The notes: generated from the sequence alone by a model not told the origin. Positions 23,488-39,785 are shown, counted from the stretch's first letter. The stretch is 64,000 nucleotides of DNA from Dillenia suffruticosa (GCA_033439265.1 JAVTVX010000004.1:13591701-13655700); one strand, 5' to 3'. Numbers and translations: made by a program.

Positions 23488-24724
23488 CTATGACGAATTC
23501 TTTGATAATAAATTCAAAAATTCAGTGAGTTTAGATTGAGTGTCTCTTTGTTGTTCTAGACACTTATCAAGCTTCTTTTCAATCCTTTCCTTCCGGTCAT
23601 CATCATCAATCTTAGCATGTTTATGCTTCCTCCTTGAAGATTCACCATAGACAAAAGTGGATCTTGGAATGTTTTCATTGGTTGGTTCAGAAAATGGACA
23701 AGCAATGGCACCACTTCCTTGAAATTTGCCTTTCCAGAAAGAATTATCCTTGGCTTTTCAAACATTGCTGTCAGAAATGGTTATTCCCATATGAGAAACC
23801 ATTGATTCTCCTAAAATAGATTGTTCTAGGATAGGATCTCTGAGGACTGAAAAATCAAATCCTTTAAATTCAAATAATCTCATAAGAATATTTCCATATG
23901 GTTCGCTGCCTTTATTCTTATGAATGTGATGAAGTACCACATTAACCATGTCAAGTTCTCTCCCAAAAAGCATTACAACTAGAATTTTGGCATCCTCCAC
24001 AGTCACTGTTGTTGTACTTCCATACTTAGGAATTATGCACATCACAATAACTTTGTGCAGTATTCTAACTAATAAAGAAAAATCCTTCTCATACAGATAT
24101 CCAATTCCAGAGTGAGTATGTGCATGAATCGGTCTATAAATCTCTTTTTTTGTCATGCTTTCTAAAGACTTATCCTCTGTTTGCTTAAGTCCTAAGCACT
24201 GAAGAGATCATCTTTGGTAATCTCAACAATAAAGCCTAATATCTTGGACTTCAAAACATCAAGATTTTCATCATTCAGATTCTTGTAAAAATCAAATATT
24301 GCCTTCCTTATATAGTTTTGGTTTGTGTTGCACAAAACAACACCTCCAATCCTCTCAAGAACAGTTTGCATCTCCGAACTCATTTGCTCAAAATAGTTGA
24401 AGTCTACGAACCTACAGGAGCCAACTTCGAACATGATTGGACATGACGGAGTGTAAGGAATTTGATTCGAAGAGGTTGAAGAAACTGATATTCTGAGAAG
24501 GTTTGATGGGTTTTTTGAGTCGAGTAATGAGCTTGATGTTCAGTTGATTGAGAATCAGAATCACGAGAGGGTGTCGAATTTGACCTAGGGTTCTGAACGT
24601 CACGATTGAAACGAAGGTTTGAAGAATCAGAAGTGGAAGATTCAGAGCTTGAGATGTTAATGTGTGAAGAAGATGGATTCTTTATAGTTTTTTCCATGAT
24701 TCTTGAAGATTTGCGTATAGCCAT
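23488..24724 (-). pseudogene. env-like / PF20167-type ORF of element B (copy 1)
   Basis: Minus-strand gene starting at 24724 (MAIRKSSRIMEK) after a leader containing TCGAAAACCCTAACAG. The N-terminus is Ser/Asn-rich. The PF20167-like core follows with RFVDFNYFEQ, IIPKYGSTTTVTVEDAK and a PYGNILMRLFEF segment. The C-terminus is a charged coiled coil (RRKHKHAKIDDDDRKE) ending at 23488. Broken by a frameshift near 24450, a one-base shift near 24200 that is private to this copy, and an in-frame TGA near 23758 shared with copy 2. Role in the element unknown. Confidence 0.7.
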
Positions 24725-24919
24725 ATAGGGTTTGAATTTTGGGAATCTCTGTTAGGGTTTTCGAAGAGAGAGAGGGACTGTTTGGGAATCGCGAGCAGGA
24801 CCGAGCAAGTACGCGAGCCAGCGCACGAGCGCGCGCGGCCCAGCGCACCAGCGCGTGTGGGCGTACACCAGCGCACGAGCGTGCACAAGCCGACGCACGA
24901 GCGCACACCTGCGCAACGC

Positions 24920-25165
24920 ACGAGCACACGGGCGAGCACCAGCCCGTAGGCCCATCAGCCGCAGGCCCATCGGCCCATCGGCCTGCCAGTCGTAGGCCCA
25001 TCACCCATAGGCCCACCAACCTGCAGGCCCATCACCCGTAGACCCGCCAACCCACAGGCCCACCAACCCGCATGCCTGCCGGCCCGCTAGCCCGCTGACC
25101 CGCAGACCAGCGAGCCCACTAGCTGTAGCCCACGAGCCCGCGACGGCCCGTGAGCCCGTGCCAGC
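24920..25165. repeat. GC-rich degenerate tandem repeat in C
   Basis: Irregular repeats of roughly 10-16 bp around AGGCCCATCACCCGT and GCCCGC. The open frames across it on both strands are repeat artefacts. Confidence 0.75.
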
Positions 25166-25924
25166 CCACGAACCTCCACGCAAGTAAATGACTTAGGGTT
25201 TTGCTTCTGATCTAAGTGTTTAGATCTAACAAATAAATCTTATTTTGATAGGAAACCCTATAGACTTTGGAGTGACCGAAGCGACTTTCGGACGAGACTC
25301 GGTGCTTCGAGAAAACACTAGGTGAGGAGATTTCGGCTCTAATTGATAAATTGAATGAATCTAGGATTGAATCTAGGATTGAATCTAAGATGAAAGGTTT
25401 TGTATCCCTTAGAGTTAAATTTTGAAATATGCATGAAAGTATTTGGATTGTAGGGTTGGATTGAAATGAGCCGTAAAGTAGACGATATTATACATTTCAT
25501 GTCTTTCGGATAAACCCTAAAGATGCTTGAGAAATTTATGTTCAATTTTGATGATCTGATTAGGTTGATCTTTTCTGGAGACTCGAGGAATCATATTTGA
25601 TTTGGGTTTGAAAATAGGGAGTGACTACCCTCCCTAGAATAGTGAGTGAGACTTTGACATTCGCTATTGATTGAAAATCATGTTTCAAAAATACTTTTTA
25701 AATGACATGTTTCTGCAAAATCTATGATTGTTAGAATTTTTGAATATTTTATGAAATGTTTTGTGACCTTTGGAGTATCTTAATTTCTGACTTTATCGAT
25801 ATGCATCCATGAGCTTTGATAATTGAATATTGTGCCACATTTTTGACATATTGATATGCTTTAATGCTTTCACTGTATTGGCACATGGTTTTAAATGGAT
25901 TTACTTACATATTTTGGTTGTATG

Positions 25925-26010
25925 CCCAGCCGACGTTATGATATGATGCATGGGGCTATATACTCGGCCGACATGGTGATGGGATGCATGGGGCTACGTG
26001 CTCGGCCGAT
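25925..26010. repeat. About 37-bp tandem repeat in C
   Basis: GATGCATGGGGCTA flanked by CGGCCGA occurs twice in tandem with a third partial unit. It is not obvious in the related solo LTR, so it arose in this lineage. Confidence 0.75.
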
Positions 26011-26187
26011 TTGGAGAGGCCGGGATGGCCAATTGTTTATTTTTACAGGATGAAGGTGATATACAGGTGAAATTGTACATGGGAAACCTCCAATTTATGG
26101 GGAGATTCTACCCGATTTTCTGTAAAAATACAGCCGGCATCTAGGAACAACGGACGATTATTCACGATCCCGGTTCGGGGCTTGACA

Positions 26188-26399
26188 CCTCGTGGATGGA
26201 AAGATCTGGAAAATACCTGCTGAAAGTGATCTGACAGAGGAAGTTTTGACATTCAAGTCAGAAAGAGTAATAATAAAGAGAAAACAAATTACGAAGAATC
26301 TTAATTTTTTGTCATGTGTTGCCTTTGTATAATATGTGTATGTACTGTGGAAGGAATGCACCTGTATGGTTATGGGTTATCGAGCTCTGTACCATCAAC
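26188..26399. other. Unassigned short spacer
   Basis: A 204-bp minus-strand frame (26158-26361) crosses the end of C and is therefore not a coherent gene. Nothing recognised. Confidence 0.4.
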
Positions 26400-28090
26400 A
26401 ATCAAACATAATTGACTAATATTAATTAAATTATATTTTAAATTTTTAACCAATAAGACATGTTCTCTCTGGGTAGATGATTTACCAATATTTTCAATGC
26501 CGTTGATTTTGCCTTTTGTATTGTCTCCAAAGACAACCTTAACTCCCTTATTCTCTTGCAGGTAGCAAAATCTTGTGGTATATCTGGTTATGTGTCTGGA
26601 ATATCTATTGTCCAGAAATCAAGTGTTCCCAAAGGTTTTAGTTTTGAAACAAGTCTACATAGAAAAGTATTTAAGTTTTTAGTACCCAAATCTTTTTGGG
26701 TCCAACATTGTTAGTCTTTATTAATTTTTTTTGCACCCATTGTAGTTTTGTTTTCCTAGATGTTCTATTTCTAAACCAACATTCAATAATGTATATCCAT
26801 TTTTGAAGACAATACGTACATTTTTGGTGAATTGCCAGTCTTTTAATCTTATTGCTAGTGTGTTTCCTTAATCTGCAGTGATGTGCACAATACTCAAATT
26901 TCATGCAATGATGACATATAGTTTCTAGATTAGTATTTAGAGTTAGGGAAAAAGAAACTATATAACTTATTTTGGGCTGTAGCAAGATTGTAGTCTAGTT
27001 TTATTTTGTCATACATTATTCTTTAAACTCCTAATGTTTAGTCAAGTTTTTTTTTTTTTTTAAATGAATTTATGTAACCCGGTATTCAGTTCCTTATTAT
27101 TTTCTTTTTCATGTTTTAGATCTTTTTCTAACTTCTCTTTCTTATTATTTTTCTTACTAGCATATATAGTTTCATTCTTTATATTTCCAATTGAGTTTGC
27201 AATTTAACTACTATTTTAGTTTTATTTTTTATTTTGACATACAAAATGTTATTTTCTTCTTTAAGAGCTTTGTTTTCTTCTATCGTCTTTTTATTTTCTA
27301 TTCTTAATCTATTTGATTCTTCTTTCATCTATGCAAACAACTTCTTTAAAGAGGAGTTCTTTTTGTTCATCTTCTTTAGATCTCTAAGGCATTCCATTAG
27401 CGCTTGATGCATTTCATTCAAAGAGAGTTCCTCATCAAAATAAAAAAAAAAATCATAGTAGAAAGACGAGAATACCTCATCTTTCTAGTCCTCCTCTAGT
27501 GCCATGAAGCAAAGATTGGCATACTCTTGTTTACTTTCTTCCTCACTCAAGCTATCTTCATCACTCTAGACTAGTGCCTTCTTCTTTGCCTTTTTCTCCC
27601 TTTCCTCTACCTTTTGAGTTATACACAGTTAGCTTTGATGTAGCTAAACTTCTTGAATAAGCAAAACCATGTCATCATCTTCCTCATCAAAAGTATTACC
27701 TTCACTTTCTACTTTGAAAGCCATTGATTTCCCTTTTTTCTTCATTTCCTACTTCCTTTGAATTTAGTTTCATTTCGTGAGTGGTCAAAGATCCCACCAA
27801 TTGGTCTGTTGTTAAATGTTTGTAGGTTCTTAGACTCTTTTATGGTAGTCACTTTTCCCAGGATTTCAATATTCACCTAAGAGCCTTGTCTACTATGTCC
27901 TCCTAACTTAATCCTTTTCCTAGCAAGCTAAGCTTATTTGTGATGGTATAGAATCTAGTGATCATATCTCTTACAAATTCATCGTCCCTTATTTTGAAAG
28001 TTTCATATTTTTACTTCAACATTTTAATCTTATTATTCCTAACCTGATTCATATGGCTTAAGCATTTTTCCTTTACCATTTATGTAGGTT
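26400..28090 (-). pseudogene. Element D: copia gag-protease remnant
   Basis: Minus-strand reading from 28060 down shows a UBN2-like gag (FVRDMITRFYTITNKLSLLG, then a KSWEKVTTIKESKNL segment), an acidic SDEDSLSEEE tract, a long coiled coil (about 27000-27400), a CHHC-K-F-CAHHC zinc-knuckle relic near 26890, a GPKKIW linker near 26690 and a protease start with DNRYSRHI where DSGCSRH is usual. It resembles element A gag but is clearly diverged, with many stops and shifts. Integrase and RT are missing, cut off near 26400. Confidence 0.75.
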
Positions 28091-29300
28091 GACTTATATA
28101 TGCTTTGGATTGACTCCTCTTTGATTTAGAGTTCCTCAAGTCTCGTCAACTCATGATCTAATCAGTTTCACTTGTCTTTCTTTAGGTCAACTTATATCTT
28201 CATTTGCTTTAGTACTTCTACTCTTCTGATATGAACAATCTAAGCAATTCTGAGTAGGTCTGATCCTAATGATGCTGAGCAATGCAAATCTTGAGTAATT
28301 TAGATTTTGGTTATTGTGAGTAGATCTCAAATCTGATCCAGAGCAGGTCTTATATAGGCCAAGCAAATCAAGCATATCTAAGCAAGTTTTATATGAGTTG
28401 AGCTAATCAAGCATGTTGACTCCCTTTTGCTTTCGGTCAACTCATCTTTTGTTCGGACTGACTTGCGCTTGCTTTAAGTTGACTTGTTATTGTCTCAAAT
28501 TGACTTGTTCTTTCATCAAGTTAACTTGTGCTTCCATCAGTTGAGTTGTGCTCTCATCAAGTTCTCTGATCAAGTTGACTTGTGCTTTCATCAAGTTGAC
28601 TTGTGCTATCATCAAATTAAGTTGTGCTCTCTTCAAGTTGATTTGTGCTCTACATTAATTTACCCAGGTTGATTTGTTGTTTACTTGGATCAACTTGCCA
28701 ATTTTACTATTTTCTTCGACAGGCCTTTAAGTTACTTTAAACACACTTTAAACATTAAACATTGTTAAATAAACAATAAAATGCTCATCATCAAAATGTT
28801 CAGAGTCACCCTAGGTCGACATGTGCTTTTGCAACTCTCTGAGTCTCAGCTATGCAAATCAACTTATAGTTAGTATAGGTCAATTTAAGCTTGAGTTTTC
28901 TTAAGATTTACCTAAATCCAATGTGTGCAAGTCGACTTCTACCATATATAGGTTGACTTGTGCTTAAACCTTGCTTAGATTTGCTTAAGTCTGATTTGTG
29001 TAGATTGATTTATGTTACATGAAGTAAACTTGGGCTGAGCATTCCTTAGATTTTTCTAAGAATAGATTATGTAAGTCAACTTGTGAACTAGGTTGAGCCG
29101 ACTTGGCCTTGAGTGCTTGTGCCTGTGAGACAAATTATGTCTAACATTTTCAAATATTTCCAAGTGTCAGGATGGCAAGTCGACTTGTGTATTTACCAGG
29201 TTGACTTGAAGCTTGTTAATCTGATTCTGGAATGTTAGAATTTAAATTTTCAACCGTTACATTTTAAATTTCTGACTGTTAGAGCTTTATATTTTTTTAA
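28090..29300 (-). repeat. GTTGACTTG-rich flank of D (probable leader/LTR relic)
   Basis: Lies on the 5' side of D gag, where a leader and 5' LTR are expected. It holds many AAGTTGACTTGTGC/GTCGACTTGTG words, including a loose 21-bp minisatellite at 28440-28690 (AAGTTGACTTGTGCTTTCATC). No clean LTR termini or primer-binding site found. Confidence 0.45.
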
Positions 29301-29319
29301 ATTCTAAATTACTGTTAGA

Positions 29320-31010
29320 GCGTTAAATGGATTATTTTGATAATCTTTTCGATGTTAAGAGTATAACAGATATAGAAAATATCGAGATATCTGTAAAAGA
29401 GATTAATAGAGACTTTAAACGTAAAATTCGTACCCATGAAGTGAAGGAGACTTTAAAGAGAATGAAAAATAATAAATCCATAGGACCTAATGGTATTCTC
29501 ATAGAAGTGTAGAAATATTTAGGTGAATTTGATATAATAATTTTAATAGATATTTTCAACAAAATTTAGCAAATCAAGAGAATGTCTCAAATATGAAAAA
29601 AGAATATAATCGTACCGTTATATAAGAATAAATGAGACATATAAAATTACTTAAACTATATAGGAATTAAACTTATGAGTCATATCATGAAATTATGGGA
29701 GAGAGTGATAAAACATAAATTGAGATTAGAGATAAATATATCTCCAAATCAATTTGGATTTATGTCTCAAAGATCTATCACGGAAGTAATCTACTTATTA
29801 AGACATTTGATGGAAACATATAGAGTACATATGAGAGACTTACATATGGTATTCGTTGATCTAGAAAAAGTATATGATAGGTTTTCTAGAGACGTATTGT
29901 AATGAGCGCTGATGAAGAAAGAGATCTCCTCAAAATATATTAATTTTATTAGAGATATGTACGAAAAAGTTGTAACTAATGTAAAAACTTGTGGGAGCTT
30001 GAGCAATAGCTTCCCCATTAAAATCGGACTCCATCAAAATTCAATATTAAATCCCCTCTTCTTTGTAATAGTAATAGACAAAATTATAAAAAAAAACATT
30101 TAAGATAAAATACCATAGTGTATACTTTTTGTAAATGATATAGTTTTAGTTGATGAAACTATGGAAGGTATTCATACTAAATTAGAGTTAAGAAGGTTCA
30201 CACTAAAATCTAAAGAATTTAGATTGAATAGATCGAAAACTGAGTATATGAGATATAAGTTTAGCAACAATTATCAAAATGATGAAAAAACAATTAAATT
30301 AGATGGACAAAATGTACTCGAAAATGAACGATTTAGATATTTAAACTCCATCATTCAAAATGATAGCAATATAGATGAAAATGTAAACCATCGGATTCAA
30401 GCGAATTGGATGAAATAGAGAACGTATATGGAATTCTATGCGATCGTACGATACAAATGCATTTGAAGGGAAAGTTCTATAGAATCGTGGTAAAACCTGC
30501 ATTATTGTATGGTACTGAGTGTTGGGTTATTAAATAACAACAAGAACAAAAAATGATAGTAGCAGAAATGATGATATTTAAATGAATGTGTAACAAAACT
30601 AAAAAAGATAAAATTAGAAATGAAAAAATTCATAACAAAATGAGAATTAGTTCAATTATGGATAAAATACGAGTGTCGATTAAGATGGTTTGGGTATGTG
30701 CAAAGAAAATCTAAGTACGTACCGATTAAGATAACCGAGAACTTAAATATAGGAGATTTAGTAAAACGTAGAAATAGACCGTTAAAAATTTGTATGCAAA
30801 TTATGAGTAAAGATATGATAGTTAAGATTTAAAACGAGAAAATAATTTTGGATAAAAATGAGTGACGTAAAAAAATTCGCACAAATTAAACAAACATATT
30901 TTTTATATATATATTTATTTATTTATTGTCTTTTGGATTTTTGTTTTTATTTTATTTCTATTTGTATTTATTTATTTATTTATTTATTTTATTTTTCTTT
31001 TTAATCACAA
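29320..31010 (+). pseudogene. LINE reverse transcriptase relic (RTE-like)
   Basis: Plus-strand segments in changing frames give RT blocks in order: RMKNNKSIGPNGI (29470), IGIKLMSHIMKLWERVIKHK (29670), QFGFMSQRS, VFVDLEKVYDR (29860), a GLHQNSILNPLFF segment, LFVNDIVLVDE (30130) and KSKEFRLNRSKTEYM, then a C-terminal LRWFGYVQRKSKYVPI segment (about 30680). The catalytic box is FVND instead of FADD. The 3' side ends in a TTTA-repeat tail (30907-31010). The endonuclease is absent, so it is 5'-truncated as well as broken by stops. RTE assignment is from remembered family patterns. Confidence 0.8.
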
Positions 31011-32471
31011 TATGTCTCTTAAATATTCGACCATAAATTATTGAATTTAAAATTTAGTTTGTTGTTGTTGTTAACATTTTAAATATCCATTTTTTTGAAT
31101 ACTTAATTTTCAACGAGTTGATCAAATCTAAATTTTCAGCATTCCAAGTATTCGATTCCTATTCAGTTTACTTGTTTGAGTAGTATCATTATCCCAATAT
31201 TAATAATAGGTTATTTCTCTTTACTCTATGCTACTAATTTGAGGTATTTCTATTGAACACAAAATTATTATTGATAAACTATAAAGAAACAAAAACACTT
31301 ATCTTATACAACTTGATGAATATTTCCATTAAGTACTATTTCATAAACCTTAAATCCAATCATCATGAAAAAAACAAAAATTCAAAATTCCCATTAATTT
31401 TGATTTTGTTAAAAAAGGTATGTTTAGCCGTGAGAGGAGCATATAACAAAAACATAAAACCCCATCATTAAGATAAAAAATATATATATCTCTAATATTT
31501 GAAATTAGTAACTTCATCCAACATCATCTTCTTTTCAACATCCAAAACCCTCTTCTTAACATCATCCCAACAAAAAATTAATGAAAATCCTAACACCAAT
31601 CCAAGCACAAATTCACAAAAATTGAGAGAAATGAAAGCAAACCTGGGTTTTGTGAGACGATGAAAGATCAACAATGAACTCTGATCGGATGATGGCAGTA
31701 GGATCACTACAGATGGGAAGAACAAAAGGTGGTCGAGTGTAAAGGAGAATTCATGAAGGCAAAAAGAGTCACCAATGAAAAGAATGGTAATGGCAATGAG
31801 GACACCGGTAGCAGCTAGCGAGTGAAATTGAGAATTTCTATTTTGCTACCAGACGAGGTAGTGAGAGAATGAGAGATAAAAGAGAGACGATGAAAGAAAG
31901 GGGTAAGGGAAGAAGACAACATCACAAGGATAGTGGAAGAGATGCCGCTTTGCAATGTTACTGTTCAAATGTACGGTAAAAGTCCACCCTCTTCTAAGTA
32001 TGTTTATAATTAGAACTTGCATTTGCTGGTACAAAATCTACGTTGGTCTTATGAGTATAGACTCTCTTATAACTATCTATAACTCTTCACATATTTTTCC
32101 CCAAAACATCACAAATTTTCTTTTTCTCTTTTTTTTTTCTATTTTATTATTTTTCTCAAAACCCTTCTAAAATTGTATGCATTAATTGACACAAATCATG
32201 ATAGGAAAATATAATGAGAAGACAATTAAACGTATAATGAAAAAACTCTATATTGTAATAATTAAAACATAATTAATTTAAAGATAGATTATTGACACTT
32301 TTTCTAGTTGAAAATTATTTGAACATCATTTAAAAAATAATAATTTCGAATAATACATGTAACAAAAAGATAGTAGATACTAAAATATAATTCAAACTGT
32401 TCCTATTTAACATTTTGCACTATCTATGCAAACATAGGGTCCGGCCATGATCAATAATGGGCAAACGCTGC
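31011..32471. other. Low-copy AT-rich DNA, no supported gene
   Basis: A minus-strand frame at 31492-31725 encodes a short protein with one hydrophobic stretch, but I see no family and no supporting splice structure. A T-rich tract follows at 32115-32160. Confidence 0.4.
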
Positions 32472-32707
32472 TTGTCTGATCAAGTTTCTTTTTTTTTTTT
32501 TTTTTTTTAATACCATACCAACTGATATCCGAAACCATAATCCGATTAATCCGATCTAGAACTTACAGTGATCTATTTAAGGAAGCTATTCACCCAACAT
32601 AGTTTGCTTCATGCCCAAATCGCAAGTCGAACTCATGACCTTGATTAATGGACCTAGCACCACATCCCACTAGACCAACTAACCGTAAATTTGTCTGATC
32701 AAGTTTC
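32472..32707 (-). mobile_element. tRNA-derived SINE with perfect 17-bp target duplications
   Basis: TTGTCTGATCAAGTTTC occurs at 32472-32488 and 32691-32707. Between them on the minus strand is a body of about 180 bp ending in a poly(A) run (plus-strand T run at 32489-32508). Near its 5' end it has an A-box-like TTAGTTGGTCTAGTGG and a B-box-like GAGTTCGACTTG. All hallmarks of a LINE-mobilised SINE are present, and the unmutated duplications point to fairly recent insertion. The SINE family is not named. Confidence 0.9.
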
Positions 32708-33224
32708 AAAGTCAAAGTAAATTTGTATATACATCATACCCGATATAGAGATGGAGAGAAATTCAACTCAAGATAATGAAGTAGATTTTGCTGCTCACAG
32801 CATCACCAACTAGGTCTTTCAGCGAGCGAGTTGCATTGCATTGCATTGCAATACTCCACAAAGCCCCACCAGTTTCCATAAAACTGGCAGGTTCACGCGG
32901 TTTCAGAAAACTGCCATGCCAGGTTGACTACTCGATCAGAAGATATTGTACATGAATATGTGCTGTGAAGGATTTGATCATTTTGATTCACATGCCCACT
33001 GCACCAATGCTATAATCTATTTTTCCAGCATTGTGCAAGTAAAAAAACAGATCTTTACCGACAAGTAACATGAAATTGAAATATCAATTCGCCAAGCCAC
33101 TATCAGGGGAGCAAAGCATCTGATTTAAACCATATATGAGAAGTAGCAATTTTAACCAACAATTCCTTGCGATGTATGTAAAGACAATGATGCAGAGTCA
33201 CATGCTAGGCTTCAGCCATCTCGT

Positions 33225-33407
33225 TTAAAACCGCAAGCCTAAGATAATATCTCTAGCTTTGGGGTGGAGATGGCCATAGGCATGTACAATTAGGTCTCTA
33301 AACTTCTTTAAAAAAATAGTAATTAAAAAAAAAAAAGGAGAAAATGCTAGTGTACCAAGGAAAACAACCATGCCTCTCACAGTCTTTCCTGCACTACCTT
33401 GTTCCAT
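33225..33407 (-). other. Small downstream ORF in the glutaredoxin 3' region
   Basis: A 60-codon minus-strand frame begins 25 nt after the glutaredoxin stop. It encodes one predicted membrane segment (MVVFLGTLAFSPFFFLITIF) followed by a basic tail. Part of the hydrophobicity comes from a T run. It most likely lies in the 3' UTR, and coding status is unproven. Confidence 0.2.
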
Positions 33408-33432
33408 GGGGATATCAATTGAAATTTATGGC

Positions 33433-37953
<4,521 letters not shown>

Positions 37954-38480
37954 CTTCTCCGCCGTTCAAACCTTTTGTGTAAAATTGGATGATCGACCTG
38001 CCGCTTCCTCTTTGTTAGGGTTTATGAATGCAAGTGATCTAATTTTGGACTCGTGTTCGGAATTAACTTAAAAAAAAAAATAAAAATTCCTAGATCTACC
38101 GTGAAAAAATATTTCACAAGTAATCCAGATTTTTCGAATTTTGAAAACTAGACAAGCATTTGTCGAGTCTTGTCGGTCCCTCCAAACTATCTTATTTTCA
38201 ATTCTCATCCCTACTTTTAATTCTCGTATCAAAACTACGCCAATTCTCGTACCTCAGACTTATTAACGCAGGATATCCAACTTTTTACCGATATAACAAA
38301 ATTAACAAACAAATTATAACAATTCATAATACAATTATCAATAAAATTGAATATAATTTTTATTAATATAATAAAATTTACAAATTACAAATTATATAAG
38401 TTTTTAACATTTTTTCTTCTCCTAATATATTTCCTAATACCTAAAACAGGTTTAATACCTACACAATCATCATGAAACAC
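37954..38480 (-). promoter_or_regulatory. Glutaredoxin upstream region
   Basis: The first 100 bp upstream of the ATG contains an AAACCCTAAC element (telo-box-like, common in plant leaders) and then becomes strongly AT-rich. No clear TATA box position could be fixed. Confidence 0.35.
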
Positions 38481-38489
38481 TTATCCTAA

Positions 38490-39500
38490 ATCGTTTATCT
38501 GTGTGATTTAGGAGAATCCTACATCATCGGCGTGGGGTTAAAAAAACTAGTGGGACTACGTGAAACAGGAGTGGTGCATATCCCTCTCAACTTGTGTCAA
38601 TTCCTCACCCATGTAGATATCTTGACAACTCCCCTGTGTAAAGCCCTCAAAATCAAAACACGAGGGAAGCCATCAATCATAGGCGTGACGAAAGATGAAA
38701 TCTCTACATATCCAATCAAAAGTCCTGCAATGTTAGGTGGATGATAAGATGGTGGCGGTGATGTATCATGTGGCAATGATGGTAATCTTCTAGGACGTGC
38801 TCTCTCTTATCACCACATTTAACTAGTTTAGATCTCAAGAAATATGCCATATCATCTCCCAAAACCACAATCGCTGAGTCTGCCTCCCATGCATATCGAC
38901 ATCATCAAACTCTCGAATCAGGTGTAGAGTATCCCACTATAATAAAATATATATATATATAAGTTAAGCTACAACTCTACGCTATTGATATAAATCAAAA
39001 ATAGCAAGTTATACATTTATCACATAACTCAGACAAACTCCTCGATGTCTTATGAAGCGGTGGGTGATGGTGCGAAATTAGACGCTATAAATAGGATCGA
39101 CCATGGTTCCAAGTGACATGCCAAAGTTAGGTGGTCGCGTCGCAGTGTCCAAATGTCAACATATCTTGCATGCATGATAGACCAATTAGTCTCATGTGGA
39201 CACATTTTCTAATCTCATGGAGTCGATTCTTAGTATCATAATGAATTGGAATATATTATATACTTTTTAACTAATGGATCACTCTATCAGAGAAATGCCA
39301 CTCTACGATAGTAAAGTATATAAGTGTTATGCGGACGTTTCAAATATCCCTACCTTCATGATAGTAGTCGAGAAGGAAAGATAATACATTCTCAGTTTAT
39401 GACTCTCACACGACTTGATCAATCAATTGCTTATTAAATGTTTGGATACACTAACACCACGTGAATAGAGAGAATAATCATATCAAAACACCCTTTCCAT
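38490..39500 (-). pseudogene. Degenerate coding-like region, possibly plant-mobile-domain type
   Basis: Minus-strand frames give discontinuous segments such as RRLPSLPHDTSPPPSYHPP and YLDIWTLRR-like text with many stops. The style recalls the proline-rich tails of plant mobile domain (PMD)/Mutator-associated proteins, but I cannot align a domain. Treat as a weak suspicion. 39501-39780 shows nothing. Confidence 0.2.
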
Positions 39501-39785
39501 CCCAAAACTAGTAGACCAAACCACCCTTCTTCATATTCAGTGATTGCCTAGTGGGAGCAATATAAGTAAACCTCTCCCATGCCCAAATTTGGAGAAGAAT
39601 GAGTGTCTCACCTATCTCATGCACTGTCTAATATTGTGACAAATATTGTAAATGTAAATAATGTGATGTCGTATCATAACACCTCCTATCAACAACAAAA
39701 TATATATCTATGTCTATCATAAAATATATACATTATTTACAATCTCACGCAATACGCCAAATAACTTAGACAACCAAGGTGTAAA

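Larger units (their letters stand above)
1..24222. repeat. Segmental direct duplication, copy 1
   Basis: This whole stretch recurs at 40390-64000 in the same orientation. Spot comparisons by eye show a few mismatches per 100 bp plus small indels. The offset is about 40389 at the left and about 39780 at the right; most of the difference is a 573-bp segment present here (8231-8803) and absent from copy 2. Because the nested CACTA, the solo LTR and the second copia element sit at the same bases in both copies, this is a duplication of a finished composite and not two independent insertions. The left boundary lies outside the window. The right boundary is at or beyond 24222, where copy 2 reaches the window end. 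Confidence 0.95.
24780..26187. mobile_element. Element C: truncated LTR related to the solo LTR
   Basis: Same layout as the 3' two thirds of the LTR at 17493-20370: GC island, then an ATAGGGAGTGAC(C/T)ACCCTCCC block (about 25610), then a CCGGCAT...GTTCGGGGC end. It ends TTGACA at 26187. The left part is missing and it joins the leader of the B env-like ORF at about 24775-24790, so no left terminus or target duplication is visible. Confidence 0.7.

Noticed and set aside
24739-25183. Overlapping Ala/Arg/His-rich frames on both strands
   Set aside because: Artefacts of the GC-rich degenerate tandem repeat in element C.
28484-28672. 62-codon plus-strand frame with repeated VDLCFHQ
   Set aside because: Reading of the 21-bp minisatellite; opposite strand to the surrounding element D.
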